Notes under the pieces: model-generated | Told to the model about the DNA's origin: nothing | The model's database searches: none | What the model saw: only the letters and a program-made list of their open reading frames with translations | Translations under genes and position numbers: made by a program | In this document: one piece after another, positions 16,493 to 24,990 of the stretch | Layout of the letters: every line of letters starts with the position of its first letter | Numbering within the stretch: position 1 is the stretch's first letter | Origin: an uncultured Christensenellaceae bacterium | GTDB lineage: Bacteria; Bacillota; Clostridia; Christensenellales; UMGS416 | DNA: 64,000 nucleotides | Reading direction: 5' to 3' | Assembly (NCBI GenBank): GCA_944376795.1 | Contig: CALWDW010000012.1 | Location: 103,201 to 167,200, forward strand

Positions 16493-17602
16493 ATGCGGAT
16501 TACGCGCGTAACCCCGCTCTACAGCGGAGCCAATCTTTTTGTGCGAGTGGATACCGATGAAGGCATTGCAGGCTATGGCGAGGGTACCCTCAATACCCGG
16601 GTCAAGGCCGTGGCTGCCGTGCTGCAGGATCTGGAGCCGGTGTTGATGGGGAAGGATCCCCTGCAGACCGAGCGGCTGTGGCAGGAGATCTACCGGGGAA
16701 CCTTCTGGCGCGGGGGACCGGTGCTGCTTTCGGCCCTTTCGGCGGTGGATATGGCCCTGTGGGACATCAAAGGTAAGGTGCTCCATACGCCTGTCTATAA
16801 TCTTTTGGGCGGCCCCAGCCGGGAAAAGATCCGCATGTATGTCCATGCCAGCGGGACGAACCCGGAGGAGCTTTGCCGCAATGCCGAGGCACTCCTTGCC
16901 CAGGGCTTTACCTGCCTGCGCATTTGTCCCCATGACAATTTGGAAGCCGGACGCTATGAGCCCGGGGTGCAGGTCCGCAAGAGCGTCGCCTTCATGAAGG
17001 CGCTGCGGACGGCGGTGGGAGAGGATGCAGAGATTATCTTCGAATGCCATACCCGGCTGACCCCTGCCTGGGCTGCGGCGCTCTGCCAGGAGATTGCGCC
17101 CTACCGCCCGCTGTTTGTGGAGGACGCCCTTCGGGCCGACAGCCCCGAGAGCTACCGGACCCTCCGGGCCCGCACCGACGTTGCTCTGGGGACGGGGGAG
17201 AAGTTTGGCGGGATCTGGGACTATAAGACGGTGTTCGAGGAAGATTTGATCGATTACGCCCGCACGGATATCTGCAATTGCGGTGGGATTACGTCCTTTA
17301 TGAAGATCGCTCACTATGCCGAGAGCCATTATATCGAGATGGTCCCCCACGGGATTCCCGGGCCGGTAGGCATGATGGCGGCGCTGCACTGCGATCTGGC
17401 GGCTGCCAACTTTGCCATGCAGGAGCAGGGGGCGTTCACCGCCGGCTTTGCGGAGACCGACGTCGTGCTGCGGAACGGGTTCCTGTATCTGGGGAATGCC
17501 CCTGGCCTGGGGGTGCAGATCCATGAGGACCGGCTGGAGCCGGTAAGCCATTATGAGCATCCCCATTGGGCTCGGGAAGACGGCTCGGTGCAGGACTGGT
17601 AA
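16493..17602 (+). CDS. Enolase-superfamily sugar-acid dehydratase, copy 1 (galactonate dehydratase-like)
   Basis: A 369-residue mandelate racemase/muconate lactonising enzyme family protein that would dehydrate an aldonate to a 2-keto-3-deoxy acid. The N-terminal capping domain (VDTDEGIAGYGEG, YRGTFWRGGPVLLSALSAVD, ALWDIKGKVLHTPVYNLLGG) closely follows DgoD. The barrel has FECHTRLTP (Glu in the position of the first metal Asp, catalytic His kept), LFVEDAL (second metal Glu), GTGEKF (third Glu) and MVPHGIPGP (second catalytic His). The C-terminus HPHWAREDGSVQDW matches the DgoD-type end. GAGGT lies 8 bases before ATG. It is followed 38 bases later by a close paralogue. Substrate specificity is uncertain within galactonate/gluconate/other aldonates. 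Confidence 0.85.
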   Translation: MRITRVTPLYSGANLFVRVDTDEGIAGYGEGTLNTRVKAVAAVLQDLEPVLMGKDPLQTERLWQEIYRGTFWRGGPVLLSALSAVDMALWDIKGKVLHTPVYNLLGGPSREKIRMYVHASGTNPEELCRNAEALLAQGFTCLRICPHDNLEAGRYEPGVQVRKSVAFMKALRTAVGEDAEIIFECHTRLTPAWAAALCQEIAPYRPLFVEDALRADSPESYRTLRARTDVALGTGEKFGGIWDYKTVFEEDLIDYARTDICNCGGITSFMKIAHYAESHYIEMVPHGIPGPVGMMAALHCDLAAANFAMQEQGAFTAGFAETDVVLRNGFLYLGNAPGLGVQIHEDRLEPVSHYEHPHWAREDGSVQDW

Positions 17603-17640
17603 ACTTGCGGCCGTTACGCCGCTGAAATAGGAGGAAATAC

Positions 17641-18756
17641 ATGAAAATCACTTCGGTCAAGCCTTTGCAGAGCGACAAGAACGTATTTGTGAAGATCACC
17701 ACCGACGAGGGAATCTTTGGCATCGGCGACGGAACCCTGCACACCCGGGCCAAGGGCGTGGTGGCCGTGCTCACCGACCTGGAGCCGGTGCTGGTGGGGA
17801 AGGATCCCATGCAGACCGAGCGGCTGTGGCAGGAGATCTACCGGGGGACCTTCTGGCGCGGCGGCCCCATTCTGATGGCGGCCTTGTCGGCGGTGGACAT
17901 TGCCTTGTGGGATATCAAGGGCAAGGCGCTCAATACACCCGTCTATAATCTTTTGGGCGGCCCCAGCCGGGAAAAGATCCGTATGTATACCCATTGCAAT
18001 GGAAAGACCCCGGAGGAGCTTTGCCGCAATGCGGAGGCGCTGCTCAAGGAAGGCTATACCTGCCTGCGCATCTGCCCCTATGACAATCTCAAGGACGGCT
18101 TTTTTGAGCCGGGGATCCAGGTGCGGAAGGTTGCGGCATATATGAAGGCTCTGCGCGACTGTGTGGGGGAGGATGTGGAGATCATTCTGGAGTGTCATAC
18201 CCGTCTGACTCCCTCCTGGGCCATCAAGCTCTGCGAGAGCGTAGCGCCCTATCATCCGCTCTTTGTGGAAGATGCGCTGCGTGCCGATAGCCCGGAAAGC
18301 TACCGTGTGCTCCGCGCCCATACCAACCTGGCCTTGGGAACCGGGGAAAAGTTCGGAGCCCCCTGGGACTACAAGACGGTGTTTGAGGAGGACCTGATCG
18401 ACTACTGCCGCACCGATATCTGCAATGGAGGAGGCATCACCTCCTTTATGAAGATCGCCCACTACGCCGAGAGCCACTACATTGAGATGGTACCCCACGG
18501 ACTGCCCAGTCCCATCGGGCAGATGGCCGCCCTCCACTGCGATTTGGCCGTTACCAACTTTGCTCTCCAGGAACGGGGGCTGCACCGCCCGGACATTCCG
18601 TTCATTCAGGCGGATATGACGTTTAAGGACGGCTTTATTTACCTGGGCAGCGAGCCGGGTATCGGCATTCATCTGGATGAAAAAGCGCTGGATCCTATCC
18701 GGCACTATGAACATCCCCACTGGGTGCGGGAGGACGGCTCGGTGCAGGATTGGTAG
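17641..18756 (+). CDS. Enolase-superfamily sugar-acid dehydratase, copy 2
   Basis: 371 residues, plainly a duplicate of the preceding gene, with long shared runs such as the YRGTFWRGGP cap segment and the VYNLLGGPSREKIRMY region, and the same catalytic set (LECHTRLTP, LFVEDAL, GTGEKF, MVPHGLPSP). Divergence is concentrated in the substrate-specificity 20s loop (GIFGIGDGTLHT) and the C-terminal PDIPFIQADMTFKD loop, where copy 1 has EQGAFTAGFAETD; this suggests different substrates or a regulatory duplicate rather than a recent silent copy. AGGAGGAAATAC precedes ATG. No 2-keto-3-deoxygluconate kinase or aldolase is in the window to finish the pathway. Confidence 0.85.
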   Translation: MKITSVKPLQSDKNVFVKITTDEGIFGIGDGTLHTRAKGVVAVLTDLEPVLVGKDPMQTERLWQEIYRGTFWRGGPILMAALSAVDIALWDIKGKALNTPVYNLLGGPSREKIRMYTHCNGKTPEELCRNAEALLKEGYTCLRICPYDNLKDGFFEPGIQVRKVAAYMKALRDCVGEDVEIILECHTRLTPSWAIKLCESVAPYHPLFVEDALRADSPESYRVLRAHTNLALGTGEKFGAPWDYKTVFEEDLIDYCRTDICNGGGITSFMKIAHYAESHYIEMVPHGLPSPIGQMAALHCDLAVTNFALQERGLHRPDIPFIQADMTFKDGFIYLGSEPGIGIHLDEKALDPIRHYEHPHWVREDGSVQDW

Positions 18757-18840
18757 CTTTTTGACGCGGTTGCGTCGGCGGAGGCTTCTCCCCGGCGCAG
18801 CCGATGGCTTTTCAAAAACGTGGGATAGGTAGGTGAGAGT

Positions 18841-19980
18841 ATGGATTTTTCCGCATTGACGAAGCTGATGGACGCCCTGGAGCCTGAGTACGGGATTCCC
18901 GGCGCCGATCTTTGGGTGTATGCCAATCATGAGACGGTGTACCATCACAGCGTGGGATTTGCCGACGCCGCGCGGACCCGTCCGGTATCCGATACGGATA
19001 TTTACATCCTTTACTCGGCCACGAAGGTCTTCACCAATACGGCCGTAACCAGGCTCATTGAGGAGGGCCGGCTTGCCCTGGAGGATGAGGTGCGGCGGTA
19101 TCTTCCGGAATTCGGCCGGGTGGTGGTGCGCCAGGGGCAGGAATTTGTGCCGCCCAAGCGGGTGATGACCATCCGGGATCTGATGACCATGACCGCCGGC
19201 CTGAGCTACAATATGGATACCATCTACATGGCCGAGGTGCTCCGCCGCCGCAAGGGAATGGCCACTACCCGCCAGGTGATGGAGGCCATTGCCGCCGAGC
19301 CTCTGCTCTTTGAGCCGTCGACCCACTTCCAGTACAGCCTTTGTCACGATGTGTTGGGGGCCGTGATTGAGGTGGTTACGGGCATGACCTTTGGAGAATA
19401 CCTGCGGCAGATCATCTTTGAACCTCTAGGCATGACGGATACCACCTTTGACCCCACACCGGCCCAGCAGGAGCGCATTGCGGCTCAGTACCGCTATCAG
19501 CCGGAAACCAAAACAGTGGAGGAGATCCCCAGGAAAAATGCATACCGTCTTTCGCCCCGGTACGAGAGCGGCGGCGCGGGGCTGTACGCCACGGCGCCTG
19601 ACTATCTGCGCTTTGCCGCGGCCTTGGCCAATGGCGGTACCGCCGACAACGGGTACCGGCTGTTGAAACGGGAAAGCATTGACCTGATGCGCCGGGGGGA
19701 TCATCTGTGCCCGGCGGCTGCGGCTGACTTTGATACCTGGGGCCGCCATGGCTATACGTATGGCCTGGGTGTGCGCACCATGGTGCATCCGGAGGCCTAT
19801 GGCTTCCATACGCCCCGGGGAGAGTTTGGGTGGGACGGCGCGGCTTCCTCCTATGTGGCCATCCAGCCTGACTGTGGCGTAGCTATATTCTTCGGTATGC
19901 AGGTGCTGAATTGCGGCGTCACGTATGAGAAGATTCATCCTGCGCTCCGGGAAGCGGCCTTCCAGGCGCTGGGATACTGA
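18841..19980 (+). CDS. Class C beta-lactamase-fold serine hydrolase
   Basis: 379 residues, no signal peptide, so a cytoplasmic esterase/peptidase-like member rather than a secreted beta-lactamase. The SxxK motif is SATK at residues 59-62, the Tyr of the second motif falls in QYSLCHD near residue 164, where the usual Y-x-N has Leu in place of Asn, and the third motif region reads GEFGWDGAASS. The segment LMTMTAGLSYN matches family members. It sits 84 bases after the dehydratase pair in the same orientation, followed by TIM-barrel and MFS genes, so a role in processing a sugar ester or related conjugate is plausible, but unproven. Confidence 0.85.
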   Translation: MDFSALTKLMDALEPEYGIPGADLWVYANHETVYHHSVGFADAARTRPVSDTDIYILYSATKVFTNTAVTRLIEEGRLALEDEVRRYLPEFGRVVVRQGQEFVPPKRVMTIRDLMTMTAGLSYNMDTIYMAEVLRRRKGMATTRQVMEAIAAEPLLFEPSTHFQYSLCHDVLGAVIEVVTGMTFGEYLRQIIFEPLGMTDTTFDPTPAQQERIAAQYRYQPETKTVEEIPRKNAYRLSPRYESGGAGLYATAPDYLRFAAALANGGTADNGYRLLKRESIDLMRRGDHLCPAAAADFDTWGRHGYTYGLGVRTMVHPEAYGFHTPRGEFGWDGAASSYVAIQPDCGVAIFFGMQVLNCGVTYEKIHPALREAAFQALGY

Positions 19981-20067
19981 GGACCCGACGCGGCCCGGGG
20001 CGGGAGTGCCTGCACCCGCGCTCCGGGGAGCGGAAACGGAAAGGAAACTTGTTTTTTGACGGTACAG

Positions 20068-20091
20068 GAGGCTGCCCAATTTGGCAGCCTC
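20068..20091 (+). terminator. Perfect 9-bp hairpin after the serine hydrolase gene
   Basis: GAGGCTGCC and GGCAGCCTC pair around CAATTT 88 bases past the stop. No T-run follows on either strand, so termination would be partial; it separates this gene from the next transcription start region. Confidence 0.35.
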
Positions 20092-20232
20092 TGCCTATAT
20101 TCCAAGGGACGCGCCGCACGGGCGGAAAATGTCCGGTGCCGCTGAATTGCAGGATTCTGCGGCGGTGTGAAGAATATTATATTTTATCCCATTGTGTGAT
20201 ATAGCCAGCGGAAGAACAAGGAGGACGATCCT

Positions 20233-21003
20233 ATGAAGTTTGGCGTGTGCGCCGGCATTGATGCGCTGCCGACCGCAGCAGAGGCGGGCTGTGACTATTT
20301 GGAGATGGGCTTTGCCACCGTGGCTGCCCTGCCGGATGAGGCGTTCCGGGAAGTTTTGGACAAGGTGGAGGCTTCCCCCATCCGGGTGGAGGCGATGAAT
20401 GGTTTTCTGCCGGGGACCATGCGGCTTACCGGCCCAGAGGCCGATCATGAGCAGCCCCTGCCTTTTATTACAAAAGGCTTTTCCCGGGCAAAGGCCCTGG
20501 GAACCCAGGTGGTAGTCTTTGGAAGCGGCGGTGCGCGGAGCGTGCCGGAGGGCTTCCCTATGGAGGCAGCCAAGGAGCAGATGGCGGCCTTTGCCCGGAA
20601 GGCGGCGGCCTGCGCCCGGGAGGCCGGGATCCGGCTGGCTCTTGAGCCCCTGAGCCGGCATGAGTGCAACTTTCTCCACACGGTAAAGGAGGGGCTGGAG
20701 ATCTACCATATGGCAGGGGAGCCGGAAGGCCTCTGTGTGCTGGCCGATCTCTATCACATGGCGTCCAATGGGGAGGACTTTTCTGGCATACTGGAAGCCG
20801 GACCGCTGCTGGCCCACTGCCATATTGCCGCGCCGGAAAGCCGGGTGTACTGTATGCCCGGTCAGGCAGACGAACTGTACCAGGGCTTCTTTGCTGCGCT
20901 GCGTGCCATTGGCTATACCGGACGGATCAGCCTGGAAGGGCACTGCGAGGATATGCGCCGGGAGCTTGCGCCCTCGGTGGCCTATCTGCGGAGTCTGGCG
21001 TAA
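20233..21003 (+). CDS. Sugar phosphate isomerase/epimerase-like TIM-barrel protein
   Basis: A 256-residue xylose isomerase-like TIM-barrel. Typical segments are GVCAGIDALPTAAEAGCDYL at the N-terminus, IRLALEPLSRHECNF with a Glu metal ligand, LADLYHMASNGEDF with the Asp-x-x-His pair, and a C-terminal YTGRISLEGHCED. These provide the E-D/H-H/E divalent metal site of the AP-endonuclease-2-like family. An AT-rich region (about 20170-20210) ahead of it and AAGGAGGACGATCCT before ATG suggest that it starts its own transcript. It is followed by an MFS transporter, and two similar barrels lie further on in the cluster. Such proteins act as epimerases, inosose dehydratases or isomerases, so the activity is unassigned. 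Confidence 0.85.
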   Translation: MKFGVCAGIDALPTAAEAGCDYLEMGFATVAALPDEAFREVLDKVEASPIRVEAMNGFLPGTMRLTGPEADHEQPLPFITKGFSRAKALGTQVVVFGSGGARSVPEGFPMEAAKEQMAAFARKAAACAREAGIRLALEPLSRHECNFLHTVKEGLEIYHMAGEPEGLCVLADLYHMASNGEDFSGILEAGPLLAHCHIAAPESRVYCMPGQADELYQGFFAALRAIGYTGRISLEGHCEDMRRELAPSVAYLRSLA

Positions 21004-21091
21004 CTGCCTCGCCTTTTTCTTGGAGTGATTCAAAAGCAAAGCCCCCATGACCCACGGCATGGCGCCGTACAGTAAGGAGGACTGTAACCCC

Positions 21092-22468
21092 ATGAAGCGG
21101 CTGTTATCCCGCCTGCGCGGCATGCGTTCTCCGATGCGCATGCTCTTTGACGAGGCCCGGCTGGCCCAAGATATCCGCAGGAGCCTGTATTTTATCCTGA
21201 TGGGCAATATCTGCGGCAACTTTTTTGGCATTATCTGCGGCACGGGCACTACGGCCATGATTGGACTGGCCAATGACCTGGGCGCCGGGGACCTGACCTT
21301 TGGCATCCTCAACGGCCTGGGCTCGGGGCTGGCGCTGATGCAGATTCCCTTCGCCGCCCTGGTCAGCCGGACCCAGAAGCGGAAGAAGTATATGCTCACC
21401 TATGGGCTGTTTTCCCGGGCGCTTTGGCTGCTTTTTGGGCTAATCCCCTTCCTGGTGCCGGGGGATCCGGATTGGCTCCAGATCACCACGCTGCTTTTCT
21501 TGGTGGGGATTTCCGGGGTTGCCGGCGCCTCCATCAATGTGTGCTGGATGCCCTGGCTGGCCGATCTGGCCCCCATCCGGATCCGGGGACGCTGGCTTTC
21601 CATCCGGGATGCCTTTAACTCGGTGGGCGGCGTAATCTTTGGACTGCTGGTGGCCTACATGCTGGATCACATTGCCAGCCCCCTGCGATACCTGGTAATC
21701 TTCCTGATCGGCGGCACCTTCGGTGTGCTGGATATGTGCTGCTTCGCCTTTGCCAAGGAGGTGTATTCCGCGCCGCCCGCCGCGCGCCGGAAGAAGGAAG
21801 GGGTGCTGCGGCAAATCCTGGGGGATGCTCCTTTTCTGCGGTTCCTCATATTTTGGACGGCTTGGTGCTTTACTAGCAACCTGTCTGGGGCCTACCTTAC
21901 CCGCTATGCGATGAACGAGATGGGTCTGACCAATTTCCAGGTGACCCTATTTGGAACCATTGCCGCCTCCCTGGTGACGGTGCTGGTGGTTTCCCGCTGG
22001 GGGCGGCTGCTGGATCGCTTTGGCTGCAAGCCGGTGATGATGGTGGCGGGATTGGCAGCAGCCCTGACGCCGGGCTTCTTTCTCCTGTCTACGCCGGGCA
22101 GCATACTGCCCATGCTGCTGCACAATGTGCTGGGGGCCTTTTTCTGGTCGGCTACCAACCTGGCTGCTACCAACATGCAGTTTACCTACTCTCCGGACGC
22201 GCAGCGGGCCTCGTACATTGCCTACTTCTCCTGCATTACGTCCTTAGTGGGGTCAGCGCTGGGGATGGTCTCGGGAGGCGCGCTGCTGGAGTGGTTTGCT
22301 GCGTGGGGGAATTTTGACCGGTACAAGGCCCTGATCCTGCTGTCGGTGATCCTGCGCTTCGCCGTGGTGTGGATCTTGGTGCCGGGGATGCAGAACGACC
22401 GGGAGGGCAGCGTGCGAGGCATGTTCCGCTTTATTTTCCGCCACAAGCCCATGGATGGGCCGCTGTAG
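21092..22468 (+). CDS. MFS-type transporter
   Basis: A 458-residue integral membrane protein with about 12 predicted helices; the start is ATG 21092 behind AAGGAGGACTGTAACCCC, as an earlier ATG at 21047 has no site. Helix 1-2 region reads LYFILMGNICGNFFG and the loop after helix 2-3 has SRTQKRKKYM, similar to the MFS A-motif region. The cytosolic loop between helices 6 and 7 holds PPAARRKKEGVLRQ. It follows the TIM-barrel gene by 88 bases within the glycan/sugar-acid cluster and has a strong terminator after it, so it is a likely importer of the sugar or sugar acid handled by these genes. The ion coupling and substrate cannot be told. Confidence 0.85.
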   Translation: MKRLLSRLRGMRSPMRMLFDEARLAQDIRRSLYFILMGNICGNFFGIICGTGTTAMIGLANDLGAGDLTFGILNGLGSGLALMQIPFAALVSRTQKRKKYMLTYGLFSRALWLLFGLIPFLVPGDPDWLQITTLLFLVGISGVAGASINVCWMPWLADLAPIRIRGRWLSIRDAFNSVGGVIFGLLVAYMLDHIASPLRYLVIFLIGGTFGVLDMCCFAFAKEVYSAPPAARRKKEGVLRQILGDAPFLRFLIFWTAWCFTSNLSGAYLTRYAMNEMGLTNFQVTLFGTIAASLVTVLVVSRWGRLLDRFGCKPVMMVAGLAAALTPGFFLLSTPGSILPMLLHNVLGAFFWSATNLAATNMQFTYSPDAQRASYIAYFSCITSLVGSALGMVSGGALLEWFAAWGNFDRYKALILLSVILRFAVVWILVPGMQNDREGSVRGMFRFIFRHKPMDGPL

Positions 22469-22481
22469 GCGCAGACCGTGC

Positions 22482-22523
22482 AAAAAGCCGCCGGGGAAGG
22501 AATGCTTCCCCAAGCGGCTTTTT
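22482..22523. terminator. Bidirectional terminator between MFS gene and GH43-like gene
   Basis: AAAAAGCCGC (22482-22491) pairs with GCGGCTTTTT (22514-22523) around an inner GGGAAG/CTTCCC stem. A-rich on one side and T-rich on the other, it can stop both the + strand MFS transcript and the minus strand glycosidase transcript. Confidence 0.85.
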
Positions 22524-22535
22524 GTTGGGAATGAC

Positions 22536-23471
22536 TTAGGCGTAGAATTCTTTGATGCGCCGGTATTCTTCCGGGGTAATGGTCAGGATGGTGCCGTGCT
22601 TGAAACCATAGGGGAAGGAGAAGGACGCGTCTGAGCGGATAAACCGGCCGGTGGCGATGTCGTCGGCTACAAAGGGAACGTAGCCCTGCTTGTCCTTGGT
22701 GGTGCCGTAGAAGTCCAGGAAGAGGCACCAGCGGCCGTCCTCGGTCTTGACGGCGGTGGGGGCTTCGTACTGTCCCTGTTCCAGCTTGGCCATTTCGGGA
22801 TCAAAGCCGTAGACCCGGGTAAAGGGCCCGGTAATCTGCTCTGACTGGAGCATGATGATGATCTCTGGATTGGCCTCACTCTTGACGAAGAGATAATAGC
22901 GCCCGTTCTCCTCGTACATGGCGGAGTCGATGATGCCGCTGTCGGCCTTCTCATAGAGCACGGCAGGCGGGGTGAAGTGGACGAAGTCCCGGGTACGGCT
23001 GTAGTAGATCTTCTTGGGCCCGTAGTTATTGGACCGGTGGGAGGAGGACCAGTGGACTACATAGTCGTCCTCCTTGGGATCGTAGAGCATATCCGGCGCC
23101 CAAAGGCAGCCGAAGTCCGCATCCCCCAGGCGCACCATGCGCTGGGGTGACCAGTGGACCAGATCGTCGGACTCCCAGAGGGCCAGATCTTTGCTGCCGT
23201 TGCGGCCGATTTCGTCCCAAGTTCCCTTGTACTTGCCCCGCATGTGCCGGGCTAGCCCCAGATCGGTGGCCAGGATGACGATCTTGCCCTGTCGGGTACG
23301 CAGGATGGTGCAGTCCCGCACGCCCTCATCTCCCAGGGTGCTGGTGAGTACGGGTTGCCCGCCGTTGACGGCTTCCCAGTGGAAAGCGTCCTGGCTCAGG
23401 GCGAAGTAGACCTGCTCACCGTCAGGCGTGGTTTTTTCCCGGAAGTGGACGAAGAGATAGGCTTGTTTCAT
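22536..23471 (-). CDS. Glycosidase-like five-bladed propeller protein (GH43/GH117-like)
   Basis: 311 residues, no signal peptide. The repeated blade signatures include LWESDDLVHWSPQRM, LWAPDMLYDPKEDDY, YYSRTRDFVHF, IDSAMYEENGRYYLFVKSE and QYEAPTAVK, the layout of family 43 arabinosidase/xylosidase propellers, where three carboxylates at the propeller centre do catalysis. The RDCTI, APDM and YEAPT segments carry candidate Asp, Asp and Glu. Most GH43 enzymes have a longer C-terminal domain, which is missing here, so this is a single-domain form. It reads toward the MFS gene and ends at their shared terminator, with a GGAGGAACCACGG site before ATG. The substrate is probably an arabinoside or galactoside short chain, as the protein is cytoplasmic. 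Confidence 0.75.
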   Translation of the reverse strand: MKQAYLFVHFREKTTPDGEQVYFALSQDAFHWEAVNGGQPVLTSTLGDEGVRDCTILRTRQGKIVILATDLGLARHMRGKYKGTWDEIGRNGSKDLALWESDDLVHWSPQRMVRLGDADFGCLWAPDMLYDPKEDDYVVHWSSSHRSNNYGPKKIYYSRTRDFVHFTPPAVLYEKADSGIIDSAMYEENGRYYLFVKSEANPEIIIMLQSEQITGPFTRVYGFDPEMAKLEQGQYEAPTAVKTEDGRWCLFLDFYGTTKDKQGYVPFVADDIATGRFIRSDASFSFPYGFKHGTILTITPEEYRRIKEFYA

Positions 23472-23650
23472 CCGTGGTTCCTCCTTATAGGATGCTTTTC
23501 TTCCATTATACTTGGAAGCCTTCCAGGGCGCAATGGCAGGACTGCGGAGAAGATTGTTAAGATACCGGGCGCAAATGGCGGTATGCAGGGGTGGTATTCC
23601 ACTCGTACGGAAGTTATACTGGGGATACCATGTCGGACGAGGAGGATTGC

Positions 23651-24031
23651 ATGAATTGGGGAGAAAGCCTGGCCCAGGTCAGGAAAAAGAGCGGCCTTTC
23701 CCAGGAGCGCGCCGCCGAAAAGCTGGGCGTCAGCCGGCAGACCATCTCCAAGTGGGAAAACGGGGAAACCCTTCCCGATATTCGCCAGGCCCAGGGTCTG
23801 GCCGCCCTGTATCACGTGTCTCTGGATACTCTCGCGGCCTTTGACGCGGAGGTGCGGGAGATCGAAGAGGTGATTGACAAGACCACCGAAAAAACCCAGG
23901 AGAAGGTGGACTGGACCCGCCTGTGGGGGAAAAAGTACCCGGTGCTACTTACCTATCCCCGGGTGGTGGAAACCGAGGACTATGCTGCCAAACTGCAGGA
24001 GCTGCTTGCCCGGCTGAAGATCTGGTGCTGA
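23651..24031 (+). CDS. XRE-family helix-turn-helix regulator
   Basis: 126 residues from ATG 23651, placed because GAGGAGG lies 6 bases upstream; ATG 23630 is a weaker option. Residues about 6-60 form the HTH_3 domain (QVRKKSGLSQERAAEKLGVS, then RQTISKWENGETLPDI), and a short C-terminal region with VDWTRLWGKKYP and AKLQELLARLK has no domain that I recognise. It is divergent from the GH43-like gene with 178 bases between. It could autoregulate or control the adjacent sugar genes, but no operator is obvious. Confidence 0.85.
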   Translation: MNWGESLAQVRKKSGLSQERAAEKLGVSRQTISKWENGETLPDIRQAQGLAALYHVSLDTLAAFDAEVREIEEVIDKTTEKTQEKVDWTRLWGKKYPVLLTYPRVVETEDYAAKLQELLARLKIWC

Positions 24032-24151
24032 AGGATATTTTGGCCCAGCTCTGGAAGACCCGCCGCGGAACCGGTGCGCCTTGACAGAGGGCGGCGGGCA
24101 TGTTACACTCGCGGCGTAGCAGGGTGCCGTATCGGGGGGAGGAGAGACAGC

Positions 24152-24835
24152 ATGCCGCAGAACCAGGGAGAGAAGACCGGTGAACGCCCTTTTGACGCCG
24201 CCATTTTTGATATGGATGGCACGCTGTTGGATTCCATGGGAGTCTGGGCCGATGTGGATCGGGCCTTTTTGACACGCCGTGGGCTTCCCGTGGCCCAGGA
24301 CTATATTGACGCCCTTACCGCCATGAGCTTCCCGGAGGCAGCGGCCTATACCATTGCCCGCTATGACCTGCAGGAGACGCCGGAGGCGCTCTATGCCGAA
24401 TGGAAGGAACTCTCTCGGGAGGCTTATGCCTGTCATGTGGTGTTGAAGCCCGGGGTCAGGGATTATCTGCTTCGCCTGCAGGCTCAGGGAATCCGTCTGG
24501 CCGTCGCCACCGCAGCTACGCCGGACCTGTATGAGCCGGCATTGGCCCGCAACGGGGTGCTGGGACTGTTTGACACCATCTGCACCACCCAGGAGGCCGG
24601 GGCGGGAAAGGATTCCCCGGCGGTTTTCCTGTTGGCCGCCCAAAAACTGGGAATCCCACCCCAGCGCTGCGCCGTGTTTGAGGACGTGTACCGGGGGATT
24701 GTCAGCGCCAAGGCGGCGGGTATGCTGGCCTATGGGATATATGACCCGTCCTCGGCGGCCAGTGCGGATGCAATCCGACGCCAGGCGGACGGGTATTTTA
24801 CTTCCTTTGCATTTCCCATGCCGGGGGATGTATGA
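24152..24835 (+). CDS. HAD-IA hydrolase, beta-phosphoglucomutase-like
   Basis: 227 residues from ATG 24152 behind GGGGAGGAGAGACAGC. Motif I FDMDGTLLDSM (nucleophile Asp near residue 21), a cap domain, motif II AVATAATPD, Lys near GKDSPAVFL and motif IV VFEDVYRGIVSAKAAGM are all present, so it is an active phosphatase or phosphomutase of the beta-PGM/sugar-phosphatase subgroup. It is the second gene in a + strand pair behind the XRE regulator (121-base gap) and is followed by a clear terminator. Substrate unknown; sugar phosphates fit the surroundings. Confidence 0.88.
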   Translation: MPQNQGEKTGERPFDAAIFDMDGTLLDSMGVWADVDRAFLTRRGLPVAQDYIDALTAMSFPEAAAYTIARYDLQETPEALYAEWKELSREAYACHVVLKPGVRDYLLRLQAQGIRLAVATAATPDLYEPALARNGVLGLFDTICTTQEAGAGKDSPAVFLLAAQKLGIPPQRCAVFEDVYRGIVSAKAAGMLAYGIYDPSSAASADAIRRQADGYFTSFAFPMPGDV

Positions 24836-24926
24836 ATTGAAAAATAGACAGGCATTTTCTAGTGGCCATCCATCATAGCGCGCTTGGGCGGGGGAACCCT
24901 CGCGATTTGCAGTGCTAGACAGACAA

Positions 24927-24963
24927 AGGGCCGCCCGGCTTATGCGGGGCGGCCCTGGTTTTT
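24927..24963 (+). terminator. Rho-independent terminator after HAD hydrolase gene
   Basis: AGGGCCGCCC (24927-24936) pairs with GGGCGGCCCT (24947-24956) and is followed by GG and TTTTT on the + strand. It lies between the + strand HAD gene and the convergent lipoprotein gene. Confidence 0.85.
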
Positions 24964-24990
24964 GCAAAGAGAAGGAAAGGGGAACGCTGT

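Noticed and set aside
17614..19347. A 577-residue open frame on the minus strand
   Set aside because: It is antisense to the second dehydratase and serine hydrolase, both of which have clear motifs.
18841..19980. Secreted beta-lactamase
   Set aside because: No signal peptide and the Y-x-N motif is altered, so it is called a serine hydrolase only.
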